Source: an uncultured bacterium (GTDB lineage: Bacteria > Spirochaetota > Spirochaetia > Sphaerochaetales > Sphaerochaetaceae). From it: DNA of 54,310 bases. The DNA lies in the NCBI GenBank assembly GCA_905215015.1, contig CAJMOS010000005.1, positions 1 through 54,310 of the forward strand. The letters run 5' to 3'. Under the pieces are notes generated by a model that saw only the letters and a program-made list of their open reading frames with translations, had not been told where the DNA came from and did not search any database. A program made the translations under genes and the position numbers. The first letter of the stretch is position 1. Each line of letters starts with the position of its first letter. Of the stretch, positions 23,637 through 30,840 are shown in pieces.

Positions 23637-25538
23637 TCAGTAGATCCTCACCTCGAAGATGTGTGCATCGGCGATGCCGTTGGTCGAGAGCACCTTCACC
23701 ACCAGCTTGTCCGCCTCGGCCGGAGCCTCCAGATCGGTGACGCAGAGGCGCTGGTAGTTGTCGGACAACGCCTTGCGGAAGACCGGTGTGCCCTCGCGAT
23801 AGAGGGTGAGGGTGTAGTCCTTCACCAGCTCCTTGGCGACCCCTTTGGGCTCCTTCTCCAGAAAGGCCTTGCTGACGGAAATACAGCGTTCCTCGCTGAG
23901 GTTCGGGTCGAAGGTCAGACGGATCTGGGAGACCTTGTGCGGCAGGAAGGAGAGGGAAAGCTCCTCGCCGCCGGGACGGATGCCGTCCGATGACCACATG
24001 TTGCTCTCGCCTCCGACGGCGCGCGAGACTCCGTTGACCACCTTCGCCGCCTCATAGCCGGGCTTCTCGCTGGTGGCGCTTACCGTGGCGGTACGGGCGA
24101 TATCCCGCGCGTCCTCGTTCCTCGCACCGAGGAGATAGCAGTCGTCCTTCAGCAGTTCCTGCCTGAGCTCCTGGATGTGCCGCCTGCCGAACTCGCCGGG
24201 CTCCAGATGGGCGCGAGAGGCCATGGCTGCCGCAGTACCGGCGGCCTGTCCTCCGATGGCGCAGGTGCCCATCACCCGGCTCGATCCCATGGCAAGCTTC
24301 GAGGCGGAGATGATGCGGCCGGTGACCATCAGGTTCTTGATTGTCTTGGCGCAGTAGCAGCCATAGGGGATCGCGTAGAGGCCGGGGAAGCTCCGGACCC
24401 GGGAGGGAATGCCGCCTTTGGCCCAGAAGCCGCCCGCCACATGCTCGTCCATCGGCCAGCCGCCGTAGGCCACGCCGTCGTCGCGCTCGTTGTTGGAGAG
24501 GATGTCGTTCTCGGTCAGGACATAGTCGCCCATCATCCTCCTGCTCTCGCGCATGCCGCTGACGGTTCCGACCCAGTCGAGCTCGTAGTTCTCGGCGCCG
24601 TGGTCTCCGTGGTTCTTGATATGGTCCCACACCCCGTAGACGATCTTGTACAGCTCCCAGCGGATATCCTCGGACTGCCTGATGATGTCGTCCCAGTCGC
24701 CGCCGAGCTCGATCCACCAGTAGCCGCTTTTCACGTCGTATTTCTCCACCAGCTGGTCGCGGTGGTTCTCATAGCTGTCCCCGGGTTTCAGCACGACGAC
24801 GTCGTCCGCGTCATGGTAGACGACGATGTTGCCATGGTAGCGGTGCTTGAACATGCTCTCGTCGGGGTAGGTGTTGGCCCAGGAAGGCCTGATGAAGGTG
24901 ACCGGATGGCCGGTGTCGTGCGCGACGAAGTAGATGGTGTTTCCCATCGTCTCCCCGTCCGGCTTTTCCGGAGCATCCTTCTCGCCGTAGGCCTTTCCGT
25001 CCTCGCGGCCGACGGCATACTCGTTGCCGGCGAAATAGCCCAGCGTGCCGTTGCCGGTGCTGTCGATGAAGACGTCGGCGGTCAGCTCATAGCGGGTTTC
25101 CGTCGTCATCTGATAGCACTCGATGCTCTGGATTTCCTTTCCATCGGAGTGGACCTTGTCCATCGTCGTGTTCATGAGCAGGGTCAGGTTCTTCGTCTGT
25201 CGGGCGCTGGACCAGAGCACGCCGTCCCAGAGGGAAAAGTTGTAGGAATCGTTGATCCGCTTGTTCTCCAGCTGCAGCTCCATCAGGATGCCTGTCTCGG
25301 CGGCGTTCTTCTTGCCCCAGTGGCAGCTGGCGCCGGAGATGTGCATCCTCGTCTCGCTACTGGCGTTTCCTCCGAAGACAGGCCGGTCGTGGACCAGCGC
25401 GGTCTTCGCGCCGTGGCGCGCGCTTGCCATCGCGGCGCACAGCCCGCTCATGCCGCCGCCGACCACCACGACGTCAAAGTGCTCCCGCTTCGCCGGATTC
25501 TCGGAGGGAAGTGGAGTTTCATGGACAAAGTGTTGCAT
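23637..25538 (-). CDS. FAD-dependent oxidoreductase with C-terminal beta-sandwich
   Basis: A 633-residue FAD_oxidored-type enzyme (PF12831-like). Residues about 20-60 bind FAD (FDVVVVGGGMSGLCAAMASA, then FGGNASSETRMHISGA). The centre has DVFIDSTGNGTLGYFAGNEY, YWWIELGG and GTVSGMRESRRMMGDYVLTE, and a second FAD contact is MVTGRIISASKLAMGSSRVM followed by GGQAAGTAAA. Residues about 490-633 look like a galactose-binding/discoidin-type beta-sandwich. There is no signal peptide, so it acts in the cytoplasm. Members are linked to sugar or glycoside oxidation, but the substrate is unknown. A GTAAAA-CC-TTTTAC operator lies directly before it and its LacI regulator is upstream. Confidence 0.88.
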   Translation of the reverse strand: MQHFVHETPLPSENPAKREHFDVVVVGGGMSGLCAAMASARHGAKTALVHDRPVFGGNASSETRMHISGASCHWGKKNAAETGILMELQLENKRINDSYNFSLWDGVLWSSARQTKNLTLLMNTTMDKVHSDGKEIQSIECYQMTTETRYELTADVFIDSTGNGTLGYFAGNEYAVGREDGKAYGEKDAPEKPDGETMGNTIYFVAHDTGHPVTFIRPSWANTYPDESMFKHRYHGNIVVYHDADDVVVLKPGDSYENHRDQLVEKYDVKSGYWWIELGGDWDDIIRQSEDIRWELYKIVYGVWDHIKNHGDHGAENYELDWVGTVSGMRESRRMMGDYVLTENDILSNNERDDGVAYGGWPMDEHVAGGFWAKGGIPSRVRSFPGLYAIPYGCYCAKTIKNLMVTGRIISASKLAMGSSRVMGTCAIGGQAAGTAAAMASRAHLEPGEFGRRHIQELRQELLKDDCYLLGARNEDARDIARTATVSATSEKPGYEAAKVVNGVSRAVGGESNMWSSDGIRPGGEELSLSFLPHKVSQIRLTFDPNLSEERCISVSKAFLEKEPKGVAKELVKDYTLTLYREGTPVFRKALSDNYQRLCVTDLEAPAEADKLVVKVLSTNGIADAHIFEVRIY

Positions 25539-25550
25539 AGTGCCATCCTT

Positions 25551-25569
25551 TTGTAAAACCTTTTACCAA
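25551..25569. promoter_or_regulatory. LacI-type operator upstream of the FAD oxidoreductase
   Basis: TTGTAAAACCTTTTACCAA contains the symmetric core GTAAAA-CC-TTTTAC (25553-25566), 13 bases before the oxidoreductase ATG. It resembles the operators at 27771-27786 and 27885-27898 and is the likely site of the LacI protein encoded at 25606-26616. Confidence 0.7.
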
Positions 25570-25605
25570 TTATGTGCCGGCCACCTTCATTTGACAAGCA
25601 ACCGG

Positions 25606-26616
25606 TCAGTCTGTCGAGCCACGGAAAAGCAGTTCCGGCTCCACGATCTTCTGGATGGGGGGCGCGGAGGGGTTTGCGATGCGCTCAAAAAGCAGCTTCG
25701 CCCCCACGGTGCCGATCCGTCCCTTGTGGATGCGCACCGTCGACAGCGGCGGGACGCTGTACTGGGCCAGAAGGCCGTCCTCGTATCCCATGACGGAGAT
25801 ATCCTCCGGACAGGACAGGTGGAGCTTGCGCATGGCGTTCAGGGCTCCGATCGCCATGCTGTCGGCACCGGCGATGATGGCGTCGGGCTTGAAGGAGGGA
25901 ATCATGCCGAGACAGACCTCCTCGGCCGGCTTGCCGGAGAACTGGCAGTTGCAGGTCCTGCCTTCGGCCCCCGCCTGGGCGACCGCCTGCAGGAACCCAG
26001 CCTCACGCCGCTGGCTGGACTGGGAGTTGCCCGGACCATTGAGCAGCAACAGCCGCCTGTGGCCCCGCTCGATCATGCTGGATGCCGAAAGCTGGAAGGC
26101 CCGCTCGACGTCGGCGTCGACGTAGTCGAAGGCCGCATCCCGTGCCCCGACCAGGACGGCTGCCAGCCCGCTGTGCTTGATGGCGGCAATCAGCTGGGCG
26201 CTGACGAAACCGCCGACACAGACGATTCCGTCGACCCTGCCGGGATCGAGGACCGCGGGAATCTGTTCCGGTTCCATGGCGTCATACCAGCCCAGGACCA
26301 TACTGGAGCCATGGAGCCGGATCACCTCCTCGATGTTCCAAAGCATGTCCTGCAGGTAGGTGTCCACGGTGGAGGAGTAGAGGTCCTGGCTATGGTCGTC
26401 ACGCTCCTCGTCGACGATGCGGATGACACCGACGACCTTCTTGTGCTTGGTCACCAGGGAACGGGCGTACTGGTTGGGACGGTACTGCAAGGCCTCTATG
26501 GCTTTATGCACCTTCTCCTCGGTCGCCGGACTGAGCTTCCGTGTCCCGTTCAGGACGATTGACACCGTACTGATGGAAACTCCGGCGAGTTTCGCGACAT
26601 CCTTGATTGTTGCCAT
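25606..26616 (-). CDS. LacI-family transcriptional regulator of the oxidoreductase cluster
   Basis: A 336-residue repressor with a textbook headpiece (MATIKDVAKLAGVSISTVS, then VLNGTRKLSPATEEKVHKAI and YRPNQYARSL) and a sugar-binding core (VDGIVCVGGFVSAQL, PEDISVMGYEDGLLAQYSVP, ending RGSTD). The start at 26616 follows aagaggtttcac. It lies between the metallo-hydrolase and the FAD oxidoreductase on one strand. Three palindromes of the type ATAAAACGTTTTAT flank these genes and are its probable operators, which would make it a local and autoregulated repressor. The inducer is not evident. Confidence 0.92.
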   Translation of the reverse strand: MATIKDVAKLAGVSISTVSIVLNGTRKLSPATEEKVHKAIEALQYRPNQYARSLVTKHKKVVGVIRIVDEERDDHSQDLYSSTVDTYLQDMLWNIEEVIRLHGSSMVLGWYDAMEPEQIPAVLDPGRVDGIVCVGGFVSAQLIAAIKHSGLAAVLVGARDAAFDYVDADVERAFQLSASSMIERGHRRLLLLNGPGNSQSSQRREAGFLQAVAQAGAEGRTCNCQFSGKPAEEVCLGMIPSFKPDAIIAGADSMAIGALNAMRKLHLSCPEDISVMGYEDGLLAQYSVPPLSTVRIHKGRIGTVGAKLLFERIANPSAPPIQKIVEPELLFRGSTD

Positions 26617-26645
26617 GTGAAACCTCTTTTCCCCCGTTGTGCGCC

Positions 26646-27677
26646 CTATGGCAGTTCGGTGAGTTCCGATTCCGAGATGGAGAACCGGACATCCTTCTTG
26701 CTGGCGTCCCTGACCTGGACATGGTAGGGATCGAGCGCGGGTACCGACTCGCGCCAGGCGGTCATTGCGGTGACAATCACGAAAGAGCGCTTCGGGTCGA
26801 GAAGCAGTCCGTCGACCAGCCTTGGAGCGGCTGGGTTGCGGAGGATGCCGTGGTGCGGGTACTTGACGATATCCGACCTCAGGCACGGAGAGCCGTAGAA
26901 GTCGATCATCCGGTCGAAGGGTTCGTCATCCCGCTGCGCCTTCTTCATCACATCGCCTGTGAAAAGAACACTTTTCCCTTGGAAGACGAAGCGGTACCAG
27001 ACGCAGTTGGAGTTGATGACGGCAGTCGGCACGTCGTTCTTTCTCTTTTCCGGGCTTGCGTCCGCATAATATGTGTCGATGATGTACCGCAATGCCTCTC
27101 CCTTGCCCCAGTCGGACACGGGTCCGTACAGTTCGATCTTTCCGCCTTCACAGGGAATTTCCTGTTTGGTTGCGAAGGGTATCGTGTGGATATCCGCCTG
27201 CTTCTGGAACTGACCGACCTGCCCGAGCAGGGCGAGGCGCTCGTTCACGTCGGAGTTATGGCTGTCCAAATAGTCCCCGCCGGTAGGAAGGACTGTCGCT
27301 TCCGGCAGGTACAGGTCCTCCAGCTCGAAGAACTTGCTTTGCATGACGTTGTCCACCAGCTCGTTGATGTGGTCGGGATGGCAGTGGGTGACCAGGCTGG
27401 TGAAGCGGAGCTTGTAGTCCGGGTTCTTTTCTTCGTCTTGTTTCCCCGTCTTGACCAAAAGGAACCTGCGAAGGTCGAGCAGCGCCTTCAGCGCGGTGCC
27501 GTTCGGCATGCCGCCGTCGACGAGGAACACCTCCACACCCTTCGGGGCATAGGTGACGAGCAATGCCGCGTCGGACTTGTTGTCGCTCGCCGGTTGCTTG
27601 AGGAACGAGACCTCCATGCGGGGCTTGTCCACGGCGATGTCGTTGACGTAGACTGGTTTCGCTCCGGGCAGCATCAT
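26646..27677 (-). CDS. Metallo-beta-lactamase-fold hydrolase
   Basis: A 343-residue enzyme with the di-metal motif THCHPDH (HxHxDH) at about 113-119, a strand FLVDGGMPNGTAL before it, FTGDVMKK (bridging Asp) and KYPHHG later, as in MBL-fold hydrolases related to ComEC/Rec2-like and phosphodiesterase groups. No signal peptide is present, so it is cytoplasmic. It is transcribed toward lacI, 29 bases away. The start overlaps the stop of a 27-codon upstream frame as ATGA, so its expression may be coupled to that leader. Substrate unknown. Confidence 0.85.
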   Translation of the reverse strand: MMLPGAKPVYVNDIAVDKPRMEVSFLKQPASDNKSDAALLVTYAPKGVEVFLVDGGMPNGTALKALLDLRRFLLVKTGKQDEEKNPDYKLRFTSLVTHCHPDHINELVDNVMQSKFFELEDLYLPEATVLPTGGDYLDSHNSDVNERLALLGQVGQFQKQADIHTIPFATKQEIPCEGGKIELYGPVSDWGKGEALRYIIDTYYADASPEKRKNDVPTAVINSNCVWYRFVFQGKSVLFTGDVMKKAQRDDEPFDRMIDFYGSPCLRSDIVKYPHHGILRNPAAPRLVDGLLLDPKRSFVIVTAMTAWRESVPALDPYHVQVRDASKKDVRFSISESELTELP

Positions 27678-27757
27678 CGCGCCGACTCCCGTCTGAGGAT
27701 GTCGTCACCGGACAAACGGCTGACGGAATGCAGGTGCAATGTCGTGGAAAGCCTCAT
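27674..27757 (-). CDS. Possible 27-residue leader peptide coupled to the metallo-hydrolase
   Basis: A short frame (MRLSTTLHLHSVSRLSGDD and eight more residues) starts at an ATG behind GAGGAGAC, the best ribosome-binding site in this stretch, while the hydrolase ATG itself has none. Its TGA overlaps the hydrolase ATG (ATGA). It is either a real leader that couples translation or the true N-terminus separated by a frameshift; the metallo-domain downstream is complete without it. Confidence 0.35.
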   Translation of the reverse strand: MRLSTTLHLHSVSRLSGDDILRRESAR

Positions 27758-27770
27758 ATGTCTCCTCTTT

Positions 27771-27786
27771 AATAAAACGTTTTATT
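27771..27786. promoter_or_regulatory. LacI-type operator, hydrolase side
   Basis: AATAAAACGTTTTATT is a perfect 16-base palindrome with a central CG, the classic LacI/GalR operator form, in the divergent region between the metallo-hydrolase and the HAD phosphatase. It lies next to the ribosome-binding site of the 27-codon leader. Confidence 0.8.
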
Positions 27787-27884
27787 TATTGATATCATGG
27801 TTTCTTGAACTGTCAATGAAAAAAGTGTAAAATATCTGTAACAAATTACACTTATCAGAAATTCGAATTGTCGCCAAAATACAT

Positions 27885-27898
27885 ATAAATCGTTTTAT
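27885..27898. promoter_or_regulatory. LacI-type operator, HAD side
   Basis: ATAAATCGTTTTAT differs from the perfect palindrome at 27772-27785 by one base. It lies 14 bases before the HAD phosphatase ATG, overlapping its expected transcription start. The AT-rich stretch between the two operators (about 27787-27884) should hold the divergent promoters. Confidence 0.7.
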
Positions 27899-27912
27899 CA
27901 AATGGAGGATGT

Positions 27913-28584
27913 ATGCACATTCGAGGCGTGGTGTTCGATATGGACCAGACCTTGTACGACCGGGATGCCTCGGACGCGGTGGTCATGGGCGCCTACTATG
28001 ACTTGCATCGCGCGATGTTCAAGGAGACCTGCTCGAAGGATGACGCCGTGCGTGCCATGCAGAAGAGCGACCGTGCCGGGGGCCATTTCGGGTGGGAACG
28101 GATTGTGGACCTGCTGGTATGCGAGGGGGTCTGTGCCCAAAGGCCCGACGTCGGCGGGATATATACGTTTTTCCAGGAAGGATTCGCCCGTGACGGCGTG
28201 CCTTACCCGGAGACGATGGACACGCTGGAGGAACTCCACGGGATGGGGCTGAAGGTGGCCATGATCACCAACGGCAATCCGGTCCTCCAGCAACGGAAAA
28301 TCTCCCATTTTGGATTCGACACCGTCTGCGACGCCATCGCCATCGGTGGCAAGCCGGAGAAGCGGGTATTCCTGGACATGGCGGAAAAGCTCGGAGCCAA
28401 GCCCGAAGAGCTGCTGTACGTGGGAGACCACCCGCTCAACGACATCCAGGGTTCGAGGGATGCCGGCTATGTTCCGGTCTGGATCCGCACCATGCCCTGG
28501 GACTACCCGGAGGTGGAGCGCGCGCCATGGGAGATCGGCCGCGTCTCTGAACTGCCAGACCTGGTCCGGGCCCATTTTTCATAA
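27913..28584 (+). CDS. HAD-superfamily hydrolase (phosphatase-like)
   Basis: A 223-residue cytoplasmic HAD phosphatase of subfamily IA. Motif I is VVFDMDQTLYD (nucleophile and acid Asp residues), motif II VAMITNGN, motif III Lys in GGKPEKRVFLDMAEKLG, and motif IV LYVGDHPLNDIQGSRDAG. A helical cap of about 75 residues lies between motifs I and II. It probably dephosphorylates a sugar phosphate or related metabolite. The ATG follows TGGAGG. A LacI-type operator overlaps the promoter area, so it belongs to the regulon of the LacI protein at 25606-26616. Confidence 0.9.
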   Translation: MHIRGVVFDMDQTLYDRDASDAVVMGAYYDLHRAMFKETCSKDDAVRAMQKSDRAGGHFGWERIVDLLVCEGVCAQRPDVGGIYTFFQEGFARDGVPYPETMDTLEELHGMGLKVAMITNGNPVLQQRKISHFGFDTVCDAIAIGGKPEKRVFLDMAEKLGAKPEELLYVGDHPLNDIQGSRDAGYVPVWIRTMPWDYPEVERAPWEIGRVSELPDLVRAHFS

Positions 28585-28646
28585 GAAAGGTTTTTTCCCG
28601 CACGCAATACCCAGAACGCCGGTATTAATCTTGTAGGAGGTATCGC

Positions 28647-29330
28647 ATGCGGAAACAACAGTGTCTCATCCACATCTACGGAAATCGTGAGAAACTGGTA
28701 TGCGCGATGGATCGCCTTAGCGCGTTGGAAAAGGTCGAATGGTGGTATGTCGACGAAAGGGGGGCCGGCCATGTGTGCGCACAGTTCGACGAGGATACGA
28801 TGGCCGAACATCTTCTCCTGTGGGCCATGTATTTCCAGGTCGAGGTCGCCATGGCCTATATTGAAGAAGGGTCGCCCCGAGGCTGCAAGTGCATGGACTT
28901 CGCCGATTCGCGGATGCCTGCCGGCGCCCACGAGGCCTGCGTCCATGTGCTCCGCCACCCCGAACTCTGGAAGGTGGAGCAGGAGAAGGGCAAGAAATGT
29001 CTGAAACGCCGTCTGGGCAATGTGTTTTTCTTCGCGATGGAACTGGTCGCCTTTGCCGGCAACGTCAGCCTGGAATCAGACTCGCGCTTCGAAGTCGCCG
29101 ATTCCCTGTGCAGGCAGTTGTTGCAGATCCAATGTGTGCGGAAAGACAAACGATGGAGGCAATTCAGTTCCTTTTTGGTCTCGATCGCAGGCTCCAGCAA
29201 GAGGGATCTGGTCAAACCACACCTCAAGTCGATGGGAGAAGCCTATCGGGAACTTGATTGCTTTGTCGCTCCCGGAGAAATGGGCCGGGCCATCAGCTTC
29301 CTGAAGAAGCAAGGATTTACGGGAGATTGA
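28647..29330 (+). CDS. Conserved-looking hypothetical cytoplasmic protein
   Basis: A 227-residue protein I do not recognise. It is rich in Cys, Trp and charged residues, has no signal peptide or membrane segment, and begins with a beta-strand-like segment (QQCLIHIYGNREKLVCAMDR) followed by WWYVDERGAGHVCAQFDEDT. The second half is basic and helical (EQEKGKKCLKRRLGNVFFF; DKRWRQFSSFLVSIAGSSKR). A strong GTAGGAGG site precedes ATG 28647, supporting the start. It lies 62 bases after the HAD gene and ends inside the 3' end of a convergent lipoprotein gene with a 14-base overlap. Confidence 0.7.
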   Translation: MRKQQCLIHIYGNREKLVCAMDRLSALEKVEWWYVDERGAGHVCAQFDEDTMAEHLLLWAMYFQVEVAMAYIEEGSPRGCKCMDFADSRMPAGAHEACVHVLRHPELWKVEQEKGKKCLKRRLGNVFFFAMELVAFAGNVSLESDSRFEVADSLCRQLLQIQCVRKDKRWRQFSSFLVSIAGSSKRDLVKPHLKSMGEAYRELDCFVAPGEMGRAISFLKKQGFTGD

Positions 29331-30837
29331 TCGTGATGCCGGCAGAGTAGCGCTGTATCCCGTCGTCCAGCACGAGGATCAGGTGTTGTGCCTGTCCCTC
29401 CCGGTTTTGGACGATGCCGGGAGAGGAAGGGGTGATGGTGACCGCGTTTCCGGTTCCCACCAGGTTGCCGGTACTGTTCAGGTACCATGCTGCGCCATAG
29501 GTGTCATCAAGGTTGGAGATGGTGAAATGGAGGCTGTCGGTCAGCGTATACGGACCGCTCGGCTCAAGCGTGACAGACAACGTGCCTGCTTCGGCTCCCT
29601 TGATTGTCACCGACGCGTCACCCTTGGGTGGTTTTGCAAACTCGAAATCCCGGCGATCCTTCACATCGCCTTCCTGCGCGGTGACGGTGACGGTACCGCC
29701 ATCGACGACCCGGAAGATACCCTGCGTTGCATCGACTATCGAAAGGACCTGGTTGTCGCTGGAACTCCAGGTCAGAGCGGCTTCCCGGTTGGTGCTTGCC
29801 GTGAACTGGACGAGTCCGTCAGCAAGGGTGGCGTACCCTTCGTCGATGGAAAGCTCCAGCGGCAGAAGAGGAGTCCTGCTGGTCAGGGAGACTTCCTCGC
29901 TGCGCACGGATGCGCGCTTGTGGGTGTGGAGCACCGTCAGGGTGATGGTGTGTTCCGTATCCGCTTCCAGGCCATCGAAGGTCAGTTCGGAAGGCACGTC
30001 CCCGAAGGCGTAGCTGGAGGAGACGCCGTCAAAGACAACCTCCAGCGCGTCGTAGGTTTCCGGCATGGTGAACCGATAGGTGAGGCTTGTGGCGCTCGCC
30101 CCTGCAAGGGCAAGTCCGCTCGCGGGGACGGGCACGTAGACCGGTTCCGTCCCCGCATTGGCGGCGGGACAGGTGTATGTGCTGGTAAGGTTGGCGGCGA
30201 TTCTGATGGTCTGGCTTGCCGTGTATCCCACCTGTGAACCGTCGGGGCCATACAGCTTGACGTGGACAGACGAGCCGTCCGTGACCTCGGCACTGCCGAC
30301 GGAAAGGTAGGCGGCATCCGCTCCGGAGGCAAGGTCCTTCGTGGCGATCACCGAATCGTCGTCATCGTTTACCAGTTCGATCTTGGAGACCGCAAGCCCC
30401 TTCCAAGAGACGAACAGGGAAGCGGAACCCTTGTACGTGCCGCTGTAGACAGGAGAGAGGGGGATGGTAAAGGAATTCGCATGTTCCACGTCGAGTTCCT
30501 GCACGGTGGAGACGACCAGGTTCCCCTGGCGGTCGTAACCCTTGATGGAGAACTCGTTGTCGCCAGCCGACGAGGTCGCTACCGACAGTCGGTTTCCGTT
30601 CCGCTCAAGCGCTGCCCTGGGGAAACTCTGCGTCCCGTTTCCGAAGCTGACCTCAAACCGTTCGATGGTTTCCCAAACCAAGTTGGTAGGACCCGCATCC
30701 AATTGCTTGGAGATGGTCACCGTCCCGGTATAGGATCGGGATGGTTCATCCGACCAGGTCGACTCGCTGCACCCCGCCACCAGAGAGGTGGCGAGGAGGG
30801 AGAGAAGGAAGTACGCAGGACAACGCAGCACAAGCAT
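29317..30837 (-). CDS. Ig-like (Big_2) surface lipoprotein
   Basis: A 506-residue exported lipoprotein with the lipobox LVAGC at about residue 22. The mature part is all-beta: an N-terminal domain, an Fn3-like domain around 240-330 (LTYRFTMPETYDALEVVFDG), a Big_2 bacterial Ig-like domain around 330-420 (LTWSSSDNQVLSIVDATQGI) and a terminal domain with AAWYLNSTGNLVGTGN and GQAQHLILVLDDG. The same order of domains occurs in the adjacent 967-residue lipoprotein, showing duplication. The start is 3 bases after that gene's stop, so they form an operon. A surface or periplasmic adhesin or structural role is likely but unproven. Confidence 0.82.
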   Translation of the reverse strand: MLVLRCPAYFLLSLLATSLVAGCSESTWSDEPSRSYTGTVTISKQLDAGPTNLVWETIERFEVSFGNGTQSFPRAALERNGNRLSVATSSAGDNEFSIKGYDRQGNLVVSTVQELDVEHANSFTIPLSPVYSGTYKGSASLFVSWKGLAVSKIELVNDDDDSVIATKDLASGADAAYLSVGSAEVTDGSSVHVKLYGPDGSQVGYTASQTIRIAANLTSTYTCPAANAGTEPVYVPVPASGLALAGASATSLTYRFTMPETYDALEVVFDGVSSSYAFGDVPSELTFDGLEADTEHTITLTVLHTHKRASVRSEEVSLTSRTPLLPLELSIDEGYATLADGLVQFTASTNREAALTWSSSDNQVLSIVDATQGIFRVVDGGTVTVTAQEGDVKDRRDFEFAKPPKGDASVTIKGAEAGTLSVTLEPSGPYTLTDSLHFTISNLDDTYGAAWYLNSTGNLVGTGNAVTITPSSPGIVQNREGQAQHLILVLDDGIQRYSAGITINLP

Positions 30838-30840
30838 TCC

